Assembly (NCBI RefSeq): GCF_002553505.1
Contig: NZ_PDCP01000027.1
Coordinates: 1 to 64,000 of the forward strand
Reading direction: 5' to 3'
DNA from: Mycolicibacterium agri
Lineage (GTDB): Bacteria > Actinomycetota > Actinomycetes > Mycobacteriales > Mycobacteriaceae
DNA: 64,000 bases
In this document: piece by piece, positions 51,598-61,271 of the stretch
How the letters are laid out: every line of letters starts with the position of its first letter
Numbering within the stretch: the first letter of the stretch is position 1
The notes under the pieces: model-generated
What the model saw: only the letters and a program-made list of their open reading frames with translations
Database searches by the model: none
What the model was told of the DNA's origin: nothing
Program-made: the position numbers and the translations under genes

Positions 51598-51605
51598 CCC
51601 TTCCC

Positions 51606-51658
51606 GCGATTTCGGCGCGTCAGGGTGCGCTCAGCGCCCGTTTGCGCGCCGAAATCGC
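51606..51658. repeat. Perfect 14-bp-arm palindrome between tRNA-Sec and selA
   Basis: GCGATTTCGGCGCG (51606-51619) pairs exactly with CGCGCCGAAATCGC (51645-51658). The loop itself can fold (GCGC-TCA-GCGC with flanking GGG/CCC). It lies 8 bases after the tRNA end and could be its terminator or processing structure, or an inserted palindrome. Confidence 0.75.
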
Positions 51659-51672
51659 CGCCGGGAGGCGCG

Positions 51673-52953
51673 GTGACTGACCCGCGCCGCCGCGTGCCCC
51701 GCACCGACGCCCTGCTGGCCGATCCGCGGTTGGTCGACGCGCAGCGCACGCTGGGCCGCGAACTCGTGAAAAGCGTTGTCGCGCAAGCGCAGGCGCGGGC
51801 CCGCGAAGGCGTCATCCAGCCCGAACAGGTGGCCGACGACGCCGTCGCGGCCCTGCCCGCCAGCGCGGCGAGCCTGCGGCCGGTCATCAACGCGACGGGC
51901 GTCGTCGTGCACACCAACCTCGGGCGTGCGCCGCTGTCGCGGGCGGCCGTCGACGCCGTGGTGACCGCCAGCGGAGCCACCGACGTCGAGTTCGACCTGC
52001 AGACCGGCCGCCGCGCCCGCCGCGGACGGGGCGCGCTGGAAGCGCTGGCCCGCGCGGTCCGGACGGCCGGCGGCGTGCACGTGGTCAACAACAACGCCGC
52101 CGCGCTGCTGCTGACCGCAATGACGTTGGCGCCCGGGAAAGAGATCGTGGTCAGCCGCGGCGAGCTCATCGAGATCGGCGACGGCTTCCGGCTGCCCGAC
52201 CTGATGCAGTCGGCCGGCGCCCGGTTCCGCGAGGTCGGCACCACCAACCGCACGCACCTGCGCGACTACACCGACGCGATCGGCCCCGACACCGGCTTCG
52301 TGCTCAAGGTGCACCCGTCGAACTACCACGTCAGCGGGTTCACGTCGACGGTGTCGGTGCCCGAATTGACCGACTTGGGCGTGCCGGTGGTCGCCGACAT
52401 CGGCTCGGGCCTGCTGACGCCGCATCCGCTGCTGCCCGACGAGCCCGACGCGACGACCATGCTGCGCGACGGGGCCGACCTGGTCACCGCCAGCGGCGAC
52501 AAGCTGCTCGGCGGCCCGCAGGCCGGGCTGCTGTTCGGCCGCGCCGATCTGATCGAGCGGCTGCGACGCCACCCCGCCGCCCGCGCGCTGCGCGTCGACA
52601 AGCTCACCCTGGCCGCGCTGGAGGCCACGCTGGTCGGCCCGCCCCCGCCCGTCGCGCAGGCGCTCGACGCCGACGTCGCCGACCTGCGCAATCGCGCCCA
52701 GCGGATCGCCGACCGACTGCCCGACGCCAAGGCCGTCGACTGCGTCGCGGCCGTCGGCGGCGGCGGCGCCCCTGGCGTCGAGCTGCCCAGCGCCGCGGTC
52801 AGCCTGCCGGAAGCCTGCGCGGCGCCGCTGCGCACCGGAACGCCCGCGGTCGTCGGGCGGTTGGAGAACGGCCGCTGCCTGCTGGATCTGCGCACGGTCG
52901 CGGCCGAGGACGACGACGCGCTTGTCCGGGCGGTGCAGGCATGCATGTCGTAG
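51673..52953 (+). CDS. selA: L-seryl-tRNA(Sec) selenium transferase
   Basis: This 426-residue PLP enzyme converts seryl-tRNA-Sec to selenocysteinyl-tRNA. RRVPRTDALLADPR begins the family N-terminus, RPVINATGVVVHTNLGRAPL and VNNNAAALLLTAMTL follow. The PLP lysine is in TASGDKLLGGPQAG near residue 280. GTG 51673 is chosen because GGGAGG precedes it and relatives begin there; the frame is open further upstream through the palindrome. It overlaps selB by 13 bases. Confidence 0.95.
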   Translation: MTDPRRRVPRTDALLADPRLVDAQRTLGRELVKSVVAQAQARAREGVIQPEQVADDAVAALPASAASLRPVINATGVVVHTNLGRAPLSRAAVDAVVTASGATDVEFDLQTGRRARRGRGALEALARAVRTAGGVHVVNNNAAALLLTAMTLAPGKEIVVSRGELIEIGDGFRLPDLMQSAGARFREVGTTNRTHLRDYTDAIGPDTGFVLKVHPSNYHVSGFTSTVSVPELTDLGVPVVADIGSGLLTPHPLLPDEPDATTMLRDGADLVTASGDKLLGGPQAGLLFGRADLIERLRRHPAARALRVDKLTLAALEATLVGPPPPVAQALDADVADLRNRAQRIADRLPDAKAVDCVAAVGGGGAPGVELPSAAVSLPEACAAPLRTGTPAVVGRLENGRCLLDLRTVAAEDDDALVRAVQACMS

Positions 52954-54623
52954 CCACCGCCGGTCACGTCGACCACGGCAAGTCGACGCTGGTGCAGCGG
53001 CTCACCGGCATGTGGCCCGACCGGCTGGCCGAGGAGCAGCGCCGCGGCCTGACGATCGACCTCGGGTTCGCCTGGACGGAGATCGACGGGCGGCAGTTCG
53101 CGTTCGTCGACGTGCCGGGCCACGAGCGGTTCGTGGCGAACATGCTCGCCGGGGTCGGGCCGGTGCCCGCCGTGATGTTCGTCGTCGCGGCGACCGAGGG
53201 CTGGATGCCGCAGTCCGACGAGCATCTGGCCGCGATCGCGGCGCTCGGCGTGCGCGACGTGATGGTCGTCATCAGCAAGGACGACCTGGCCGACCCCGCG
53301 GCGGCGATCGCTCAGGTGCGCGAGCGGCTGCCCGACGCGCCGATCGTGCGGGGATCCGATCTCGACGCGGTGCGGGCCGAATTGGTTGCGCTCGTTGACC
53401 GGCTGCCCGCGCCTGACGGCGACGCCGACGTGCGGCTGTGGGTCGACCGCTCATTCACCGTGCGCGGCGCGGGAACCGTCGTCACCGGCACGCTGGCGGC
53501 GGGCACGATCCGCGTCGGCGACGAACTCGAGCACGACGGGCGGCGCGTCACCGTGCGCGGGCTGCAGTCGTTGGAGCGCGACCGGGACTCGGTGGCCGCG
53601 GTGGCCCGCGTGGCGGTGAACCTGCGCGGCATCGACCGCCAGCACATCGGTCGCGGCGACACCGTCCGCACACCCGGCGCGTGGCTGGACACCGCCGAGA
53701 TCGACGTCGCGCTGCGCAATCCCGGTGAACTGCACCGGCAATTGGTGCTGCACATCGGGTCGGCCGCGGTGCCCGTGCATGTCCGCCCGCTCGGGCCGGC
53801 CGCGGCGCGGTTGCGGCTGACGCGGCCGTTGCCGTTGCGCGTCGGCGACATCGGCTTGCTGCGCGATCCCGGCGAGCACCGCATCGCGGCGGGCACCGAG
53901 GTGCTCGACGTGCGGCCGCCCCCGCTGCGTCGGCGCGGGGCGGCGCGGGAGCGCGCGCAGGAGTTGGCGACCGGCCGTGCCCGACCGCCGGTGTGCGCGA
54001 GGGCAGAAGAGTTGCGCGCCATGGGATTTCCCGTATCGGGGCAGCGTGTCGGCGATTGGGTCGTCGACCCGAATTGGTGGGCGCGGCGTCGTGAACGGTT
54101 GGCCTCGGCGCTCACCGAATGGTCGGCCGCCCACGACATCGCGGCGGGCATGCCGCTGGAGACGGCGCGGCAGGCGCTTGGCCTGCCCGCCACGGAACTT
54201 GTCGTCGAGCTGCTGTCCGGGACCGGACTCGAGGTCGTCGACGGGCGCATCCGGCGGCCGGGCGCGTCGCTGCCGCCGCGCGTCGACAAGGCGATACAGA
54301 CGGTGGAGGAGTGGCTGGCGGCCGAACCGTTCCGCGCGCCTGAGGCCGACGAACTCGCCGAGCTCAAGCTGGGGGCGAAGGAACTCGCGGCGGCGGTCCG
54401 CGTCGGGCGGCTGACCCGCATCGCCGACGGGATCGTGCTCGGCCCGAACGCCTGCGAACGCGCCGCCGAGGTGCTCAGGACGCTGCCGCAGCCCTTCACC
54501 GTGGCGGAAGCCAAACGGGCGCTGGACACCACGCGCCGCGTCGCCGTGCCGTTGCTGGAAGAGCTGGACCGGCGACGCATCACGCGCCGCGCCGACAACG
54601 GCACCCGTACGGTGGTTGGATAG
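52941..54623 (+). CDS. selB: Selenocysteine-specific elongation factor
   Basis: This 560-residue translation factor delivers selenocysteinyl-tRNA to in-frame UGA codons marked by a SECIS hairpin. The GTPase has TAGHVDHGKSTLVQRL (P-loop), FVDVPGHERFVANML and the specificity loop ISKDDLADP. Beta-barrel domains follow, and the C-terminal ~250 residues hold the winged-helix repeats that read the SECIS. It overlaps selA and is followed after 25 bases by its likely client, the formate dehydrogenase gene. Confidence 0.95.
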   Translation: MHVVATAGHVDHGKSTLVQRLTGMWPDRLAEEQRRGLTIDLGFAWTEIDGRQFAFVDVPGHERFVANMLAGVGPVPAVMFVVAATEGWMPQSDEHLAAIAALGVRDVMVVISKDDLADPAAAIAQVRERLPDAPIVRGSDLDAVRAELVALVDRLPAPDGDADVRLWVDRSFTVRGAGTVVTGTLAAGTIRVGDELEHDGRRVTVRGLQSLERDRDSVAAVARVAVNLRGIDRQHIGRGDTVRTPGAWLDTAEIDVALRNPGELHRQLVLHIGSAAVPVHVRPLGPAAARLRLTRPLPLRVGDIGLLRDPGEHRIAAGTEVLDVRPPPLRRRGAARERAQELATGRARPPVCARAEELRAMGFPVSGQRVGDWVVDPNWWARRRERLASALTEWSAAHDIAAGMPLETARQALGLPATELVVELLSGTGLEVVDGRIRRPGASLPPRVDKAIQTVEEWLAAEPFRAPEADELAELKLGAKELAAAVRVGRLTRIADGIVLGPNACERAAEVLRTLPQPFTVAEAKRALDTTRRVAVPLLEELDRRRITRRADNGTRTVVG

Positions 54624-54648
54624 ACGGCGAACGGGTAGGAGGGACGTC

Positions 54649-57600
54649 GTGGACTTCGAGAACTTGCTTCGGTCGTGGCCGGTGTACAGGCAACTGACAG
54701 GTGATGACAAGTTGGGTCGCGGCAAGGCCGCACAGTCCAAGCGCTCGCTGACGCTGACACCGCGCACCGTCGACGCCGACAAGGTCGCCCACTCCGTCTG
54801 CCCCTACTGCGCGGTCGGCTGCGCGCAGAAGGTCTACGTCAAAGACGGCAAAGTCACCCAGATCGAGGGCAACCCCGACAGCCCCATTTCGCGAGGCCGG
54901 CTGTGCCCCAAGGGTTCTGCGAGCAAACAGCTCGTGACGGGTCCGCAGCGGCTGACCAAGGTTCGCTATCGCGCGCCGTATGCGAAGGACTGGCAGGACC
55001 TGGACCTCGACACCGCGATGGACATGGTCGCCGACCGCGTGCTCGAGGCCCGCGAAAAGGGCTGGCAGCAGTTCGACAAGGACCGCAACACGCTGCGTCG
55101 CACCATGGGCATCGCGAGCCTGGGTGGTGCGACCCTGGACAACGAAGAGAACTATCTGATCAAGAAGCTCTTCACGGCGCTGGGCGCGTTGCAGATCGAG
55201 AACCAGGCCCGTATTTGACACAGCGCCACGGTTCCCGGTCTGGGAGCCTCCTTCGGTCGCGGCGGGGCGACGGATTACCAGCAAGACCTCGCTAATTCGG
55301 ACTTCATCGTCATCATGGGCTCGAACATGGCCGAGGCCCATCCCGTCGGGTTCCAGTGGGTGATGGAGGCCAAGGCGCGCGGCGCCCGTGTGGTGCACAT
55401 CGACCCGCGGTTCACCCGCACCAGCGCGGTCGCCGACCAGCATGTGCCGCTGCGCGCGGGCAGTGACATTGCGTTCCTCGGCGGGGTGATCAACTACATC
55501 CTGTCCAACGAACTCGACTTCCGCGAGTACGTCACCGCATACACCAACGCGTCGTTCCTCGTCGACGAAAAATTCTGCGACACCGAGGATCTCGGCGGAC
55601 TGTTCAGCGGCTACCACGACGAAACCGCCGCGTACGACACGTCCACCTGGCAGTACCAATCGACCGACGAGCACGAACGCGGCTCCGACGCCAAAGAGCG
55701 CGCGACCCCGGACGAATCGGGCTCCGGCGGTCCGCCCGTCGAAGGCGCGCAACGCATTCCGTCCGACCCGACGCTGCAGCACCCGCGCTGCGTGTACCAG
55801 ATCCTCAAGCGGCACTACTCCCGCTACACACCGGACATGGTCGAGCGGGTGTGCGGCGTGCCCGCCGAGCAGTTCCTCCAGATCGCCAAGTGGTGGACCG
55901 AGAACTCGGGCCGCGAACGCACGTCGGCGCTGGTGTACAGCGTGGGCTGGACGCAACACTCGGTGGGCGCGCAGTACATTCGCGCGGGCGCCATCATCCA
56001 GTTGCTTCTCGGCAACATCGGTAGGCCCGGCGGCGGTGTCATCGCGTTGCGCGGTCACGCCAGCATTCAGGGCTCGACGGACGTGCCGACGCTGTTCAAC
56101 CTGCTGCCCGGCTATCTCGCCATGCCCAAGGCGGGTCAGGAGACGCTGGCCGATTACCTCGACGACATCGTGAGCCGCAACCAGAAAGGCTTCTGGGGCA
56201 ACGCCGACGCCTACATGGTGTCGCTGCTCAAGGAGTACTGGGGTGATGCGGCGACGGCCGAGAACGACTACTGCTTCGACTATCTGCCGCGCATCAACGG
56301 CGACCACGGCACCTATCGCACGGTGATGGACATGGTCGACGGCAAGGTGTTCGGCTACTTCCTGCTCGGGCAGAACCCGGCGGTCGGGTCGGCGCACGGA
56401 CGGCTGCAGCGCCTCGGCATGGCCAACCTGGACTGGCTGGTGGTGCGCGACCTGGTCGAGATCGAGAGCGCGTCGTTCTGGAAGGACAGCCCCGAGGTCG
56501 AGACCGGCGAGATCAATCCGGAGACCTGCCGCACCGAGGTGTTCCTGTTCCCGGCCGCGTCGCATGTCGAGAAGGAGGGCACGTTCACGCAGACCCAGCG
56601 CATGCTGCAGTGGCGGGAGAAGGCCGTCGAACCGCCCGGCGACGCGCGATCGGAGCTGTGGTTCTTCTATCATCTCGGCCGGATCCTGCGCGAAAAGCTC
56701 GCGGGCTCAACCGATGAGCGCGACCGACCGCTGCTCGACCTGTGGTGGGACTACGAGGTGGACGGCGACGAGCCGTCGGCTGAAGACGTGCTGCGGCGCA
56801 TCAGCGGCGTCGACCTGACGACGGGCCGCGCGGTCGACAACTACATGTCGCTGAAGGCCGACGGGTCGACGTTGTGCGGCTGCTGGATCTACAGCGGGGT
56901 GTACGCCGACGAGGTCAACCAGGCCGCGCGCCGCAAGGCTTATGACGGGCCGAAGTCTCACGCCTCCGCCGATGCGGAATGGGGCTGGACCTGGCCGATG
57001 AACCGGCGGGTGCTCTACAACCGCGCGTCGGCCGACCCGCAGGGCAGGCCGTGGAGCGAGCGTAAGAAGCTGGTCTGGTGGGACGCCGACAAGGGCGAGT
57101 GGACCGGATACGACGTGCCGGACTTCGAGAAGAACAAACCACCGGACTACCGCCCGCCAGAGGACGCGGTCGGTGTGGCGGCGCTGCGCGGCGACGACCC
57201 GTTCGTCATGCAGGCCGACGGCAAGGGCTGGCTGTTCGCGCCCAACGGTGTGCTCGACGGGCCGATGCCGACGCACTACGAGCCGCACGAGTCGCCGTTC
57301 GCCAACTCGCTGTATGCCCAGCAGGGCAATCCGGCGCGCAAAGTCTATGGGCGAGACGACAATCCGTCGAACCCGTCGCCGCCCGAGCAGCACGGCGAGG
57401 TGTTCCCGTATGTGCTGAGCACCGCGCGGTTGACCGAGCATCACACCGCGGGCGGCATGAGCAGGCAGCTGCCGTACCTCTCCGAACTGCAGCCCGGGCT
57501 GTTCGTGGAGGTGTCGCCTGCGCTGGCGCGCGAGCGCGGGCTGACGCACATGGGGTGGGCGCACATCATCACCAGCCGCACCGCTGTCGACGCGCGGGTG

Positions 57601-57930
57601 TTCGTCACCGACCGGATGCGTCCGCTGCGCGTCGAAGACCATGTCGTACACCAGATTTGGATGCCGTACCACTGGGGTAACAAGGGTCTCGTCGAGGGTG
57701 ATGTGGTCAACGACCTGTTCGGCGTGGTGGCCGACCCGAATGTGTTCATCCAGGAGAGCAAGGTTGCGACGTGTGACATCCAGCCGGGGCAACGGCCGCG
57801 CGGGCCCGAGTTGCTGGCCTACATCGGCGGCTATCGCGACCGTGCGGGCATCACCCGCGAGACCGGCACCACGCTCGTCACCACCGAGCTCTCGACGCAG
57901 CACAGCGAGCCGGAAGAGGAACGACCATGA
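54649..57930 (+). CDS. fdhA: Formate dehydrogenase alpha subunit with selenocysteine
   Basis: This 1093-residue protein is read through an in-frame TGA at 55216-55218, giving selenocysteine 190 in NQARI-U-HSATVPGLG, the active-site block of Sec formate dehydrogenases. The N-terminal 4Fe-4S ligands are Cys51, Cys54, Cys58 (CPYCAVGC) and Cys86 (RLCPKG). The C-terminal part carries the molybdopterin-guanine-dinucleotide domain (VHQIWMPYHWGNKG). There is no Tat signal, so it is probably cytoplasmic-facing. It oxidises formate to CO2 and passes electrons to the next two gene products. The GTG start has GTAGGAGG upstream. Reading the TGA as a stop would break a fully conserved protein. Confidence 0.95.
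55230..55248 (+). promoter_or_regulatory. SECIS hairpin for selenocysteine insertion
   Basis: GGTTCCC (55230-55236) and GGGAGCC (55242-55248) form a seven-pair stem with apical loop GGTCT, 11 bases after the TGA. The GGUCU loop is the same as in E. coli fdhF, the site bound by SelB. Confidence 0.9.
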
Positions 57931-58820
57931 GCCAGAACAGCTTCTACGGCCCACTGGACGATGTCGCCGCCGACGCCGGATACGACTCGCAGCATCCGCC
58001 GCGGGTCGGGTTCTTCACCGACACGTCGGTGTGTATCGGCTGCAAGGCCTGCGAGGTGGCGTGCAAGGAGTGGAACAACGTTCCCGACGACGGGTTCAAC
58101 CTGCTCGGGATGTCGTTCGACAACACGGGCATGCTGGGGGCAAACTCGTGGCGGCACGTGGCGTTCATCGAGCAGCCCGCGCGCGAGCCGGTCGACCTGG
58201 GCATGCCGTCGCGCGAGCGGCCCGGTGACGCGACGGGCGCCGAGACCCGACAGGACTTCCGCTGGCTGATGAGTTCGGATGTGTGCAAGCACTGCACGCA
58301 CGCGGGCTGCTTGGATGTCTGCCCGACGGGCGCGCTGTTCCGCACCGAGTTCGGCACAGTCGTTGTGCAGCAGGACATCTGCAACGGATGCGGCTACTGC
58401 GTGTCGGGTTGTCCGTACGGCGTGATCGAACGCAGGGAGGGCGACGGCCGCGCGTGGAAGTGCACGCTGTGCTACGACCGGCTGCACGACGGGCTGGAGC
58501 CGGCGTGCGCGAAGGCGTGCCCGACGGACTCCATCCAGTTCGGTGACTTGGACGAGTTGCGTGAACGCGCCGCGCGGCGGGTGACCGAACTGCACGAGCG
58601 GGGTGTCACCGAGGCGCGGCTGTACGGCCACGACCCGAACGACGGCGTCGGCGGCGACGGCGCGTTCTTCCTACTGCTCGACGAGCCGGAAGTGTATGGC
58701 CTGCCGCCGGATCCGGTGGTGCCGACGCGCGACGCCGGACGGATGTGGCGATTCGCGGGGATGGCGGCGTCGGCGATGGTGGGGATGGCAGTGACGGCAT
58801 TCGTGGGGCGGGGCCGATGA
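57927..58820 (+). CDS. fdhB: Formate dehydrogenase iron-sulfur subunit
   Basis: This 297-residue electron-transfer subunit has four ferredoxin-like cysteine groups: CIGCKACEVACKEW, CKHCTHAGCLDVC, CNGCGYCVSGCPYG and CTLCYDR with CAKACP. This is the four-cluster layout of FdnH/FdoH. A C-terminal hydrophobic segment (residues ~272-292) may anchor it. The start overlaps the alpha-subunit stop (ATGA at 57927-57930). Confidence 0.93.
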   Translation: MSQNSFYGPLDDVAADAGYDSQHPPRVGFFTDTSVCIGCKACEVACKEWNNVPDDGFNLLGMSFDNTGMLGANSWRHVAFIEQPAREPVDLGMPSRERPGDATGAETRQDFRWLMSSDVCKHCTHAGCLDVCPTGALFRTEFGTVVVQQDICNGCGYCVSGCPYGVIERREGDGRAWKCTLCYDRLHDGLEPACAKACPTDSIQFGDLDELRERAARRVTELHERGVTEARLYGHDPNDGVGGDGAFFLLLDEPEVYGLPPDPVVPTRDAGRMWRFAGMAASAMVGMAVTAFVGRGR

Positions 58821-58848
58821 GCGCTTGCGCGAAGAGGAGACGGCACCG

Positions 58849-59838
58849 ATGAAGGAAGATTTGGCGGTTCCGCGCGCGGAGTTCCGGTCGTACTACGGGC
58901 AGCCGATTCTCAAGACGCCGGTGTGGAACTGGATGATCGCGGCCTATCTGTTCTGCGGCGGGCTGTCGGCGGGCTCGGCGATGCTCGGCGCGGGCGCGGA
59001 CCTGACCGGACGGCCGGGGCTGCGGAAGGTCAGCCGAATCGGTTCGCTGGTCAGCGTTTTGGCGAGCCTGTTTTTCCTCATCGCCGATCTTGGTCGGCCG
59101 GAACGCTTCCATCACATGCTGCGGGTGGCCAAGCCGAGCTCGCCGATGAGCATGGGCACCTGGATCCTGTCGGCGTACGGCCCCGGCGCGGGCCTGGCCG
59201 CCGTAGCGGAGCTGATGCCGAAGTGGCTGCGGCGGACGTGGATTGGTCGGCTGGTGGGTCGGCTGGCGCGACCTGCGGGGTTATGGGCCGCGAGCACCGC
59301 GCCGGGGGTCGCGTCTTACACGGCAGTCCTGTTGTCGCAGACGGCGGTTCCGGCCTGGCGGGAGGCGCACCCGTATCTGCCATTTGTGTTCACCGGTTCG
59401 GCGGCGGCCAGCGGCGGCGGGCTGGGCATGCTGCTGGCGCCGCTCGGCGAGACCGGTCCGGCGCGGCGGATGGCGGTGACGGGTGCGGCGCTCGAGGTCG
59501 CCGCGTCGCGCACGCTCGAGCAGCGCATCGGGTTGACCGCGGAGGCGTACACGACCGGCAGGCCGCACCGGCTGCGGCAGTGGGCGGAGATCCTGACGGT
59601 GGGCGGCGCGGTCGGCGCGGTGGTCGGCGGCCGCAGCCGCGCGGTGACGGCGGCGTCGGGCCTGGCGCTGCTGGCCGGTAGCGCGCTGCAGCGCTTCGGC
59701 GTGTTCGAGGCCGGTGTGGCATCGACGCGCGATCCGAAGTATGTGGTTGTGCCGCAACGGGAACGGCTGCAAGCGGGCCGGCCTGCCCGCGGCGACGACC
59801 GCGATTCCGGCCGTGTGACCGCCCGCCACCGCCGGTAG
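58849..59838 (+). CDS. NrfD/PsrC-type membrane subunit of formate dehydrogenase
   Basis: This 329-residue polytopic membrane protein has seven or eight hydrophobic segments and the family start PVWNWMIAAYLFCGGLSAGS. It is a heme-free quinone-reducing subunit in related complexes, so electrons from formate would enter the menaquinone pool. It replaces the cytochrome b gamma subunit found in E. coli. ATG 58849 is preceded by GAAGAGGAG; a TTG at 58825 is possible. Confidence 0.9.
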   Translation: MKEDLAVPRAEFRSYYGQPILKTPVWNWMIAAYLFCGGLSAGSAMLGAGADLTGRPGLRKVSRIGSLVSVLASLFFLIADLGRPERFHHMLRVAKPSSPMSMGTWILSAYGPGAGLAAVAELMPKWLRRTWIGRLVGRLARPAGLWAASTAPGVASYTAVLLSQTAVPAWREAHPYLPFVFTGSAAASGGGLGMLLAPLGETGPARRMAVTGAALEVAASRTLEQRIGLTAEAYTTGRPHRLRQWAEILTVGGAVGAVVGGRSRAVTAASGLALLAGSALQRFGVFEAGVASTRDPKYVVVPQRERLQAGRPARGDDRDSGRVTARHRR

Positions 59839-59873
59839 GTCTGAGCGCCACCCACCCCCACTCAGCGCCCGAA

Positions 59874-59923
59874 TTGTGCATATGGCGACGCTTTCCTGCG
59901 AAATACCGTCGCCAGATGCACAA
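59874..59923. repeat. Long palindrome between convergent genes
   Basis: TTGTGCA (59874-59880) pairs with TGCACAA (59917-59923), and GGCGACG (59884-59890) with CGTCGCC (59907-59913), each separated by three bases. It is a likely two-way terminator or a mobile palindrome. Confidence 0.6.
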
Positions 59924-59935
59924 ATCAGCAGTGAA

Positions 59936-61219
59936 TTAGGTCAGCGGCGGCAACGGGTAGATGATCTTCGCCTCGGCCGCATCCGGCGGCGCAATCGCCT
60001 TGACCTGACCGCCCTGAATCTGCACCAGCATCGGGTCCAGCGCGGTGTTGTTGTGGAAGTGGTCGCCGTCGGTCGCGAACTTGATCGGCCCGTAGAAGGA
60101 CTGCAGATCGGTCTGCGCGATCAACTCGTTCAGCTTGCCCCGCGACTCCTCCGACAGCGACGGCGGCTCACCCAGCTTCTCCACCGCGGCCTGCAGCACC
60201 TGCCCGGCCGCGCTGCACCCGGCGGCGGTGTAGTCCGGCGCCGTACCGTACTTGTCCTCGAACGCCTTGGCGTAGTCGGCGGCCGAACCGAACAGGTCGT
60301 CGCTGAACGCGGCCGTCGGCAGCCACACCGAAATCCCCAGCACGCCGTCGGCCTGCCGCCCCAACGCCTGCGCGAACGACGCGTCGGTGATGCCGTAGTG
60401 CTCGATGATCGCCTTCGGCGTGTATCCCGTTGCGGCCATGGCCTTCACGAAGTCGACCAGCAGCACGTCGTGTCCACCCACGGCGACGATGTCGGGCCGC
60501 TGCGCCGCGACCGCACCCGCCACCGGCGCCAGGTCGGCATTCGTCGGGAACAACCCGTAGTGCACCAGGTTCAAGCCCGCGTCCTGCACACCCTGCCGGA
60601 AGCCCTCCGCGGTGTTGTCCGAGAACGGCTCGTTCGCGCCGACGACCGCGGCCGAGACCGGCTTCGGATTGGCGACCTCCACAATCGACTGAATCGACCG
60701 GGCCGCTGTGGTATCGACCGCAGGGATGACACCAAAGGTGAACTCCGGCTTGCTCTTCCAGATGTTCGGCGACTCCGCCGAGCCGGCGATGCACGGCACC
60801 CGATACTTCGTGCAGATCGGGTCCATCGCGATCTGCACACCGCTGGTGTAGGCGCCGAAGATGGCGTTCACGCCCTCCTCGGTGACCAGCCGCGACGTGG
60901 CGTCGGCGCCGGTAGCGGGATCGCTCTTGCAGTCCTGCACGATCAGCTCGACGTTGTACTTCTGGTCGCCGATCGACAAGCCGCCCTTGTCGTTCACGGT
61001 GTCGGCCCACAGCTGGTATCCGCGTTGCGCGATCTGCCCGCCGGTCGCGGATTCGCCGGACAACTCGAGCACGGCGCCGACCTTGAAGGTGTCGGTCGCG
61101 CCGCCGCCTCCTCCGCCACCGCCGCCGCATGCCGCGAGCAGGCTCGGAGCGGCCATGGCGCCGCCCATCACCAGCCCGGCCCGGGTGAGGAACACTCGGC
61201 GATTGATGTTGCTGGACAT
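59936..61219 (-). CDS. ABC substrate-binding lipoprotein, LivJ-like
   Basis: This 427-residue binding protein of the branched-chain amino acid/amide type has a Tat-like and lipoprotein signal (NRRVFLTRAG ... LLAACGG), then a nine-glycine linker. FKVGAVLELSGESATGG begins the mature fold and IFGAYTSGVQIAMDPI is the ligand-lobe block. It leads a five-gene importer read leftward. The ligand could be an amino acid, urea or amide; the sequence does not decide. Confidence 0.92.
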   Translation of the reverse strand: MSSNINRRVFLTRAGLVMGGAMAAPSLLAACGGGGGGGGGATDTFKVGAVLELSGESATGGQIAQRGYQLWADTVNDKGGLSIGDQKYNVELIVQDCKSDPATGADATSRLVTEEGVNAIFGAYTSGVQIAMDPICTKYRVPCIAGSAESPNIWKSKPEFTFGVIPAVDTTAARSIQSIVEVANPKPVSAAVVGANEPFSDNTAEGFRQGVQDAGLNLVHYGLFPTNADLAPVAGAVAAQRPDIVAVGGHDVLLVDFVKAMAATGYTPKAIIEHYGITDASFAQALGRQADGVLGISVWLPTAAFSDDLFGSAADYAKAFEDKYGTAPDYTAAGCSAAGQVLQAAVEKLGEPPSLSEESRGKLNELIAQTDLQSFYGPIKFATDGDHFHNNTALDPMLVQIQGGQVKAIAPPDAAEAKIIYPLPPLT

Positions 61220-61271
61220 GGTTACTCCTCTCGGGTAGCCCCTGCGGGCTGCGGGCCGAAATGGTGCATCG

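Noticed and set aside
55219-57930. Formate dehydrogenase split in two by a stop, as a pseudogene or two genes
   Set aside because: The TGA lies exactly at the selenocysteine site, the frame continues without shift, a SECIS follows, and all sel genes are next to it.
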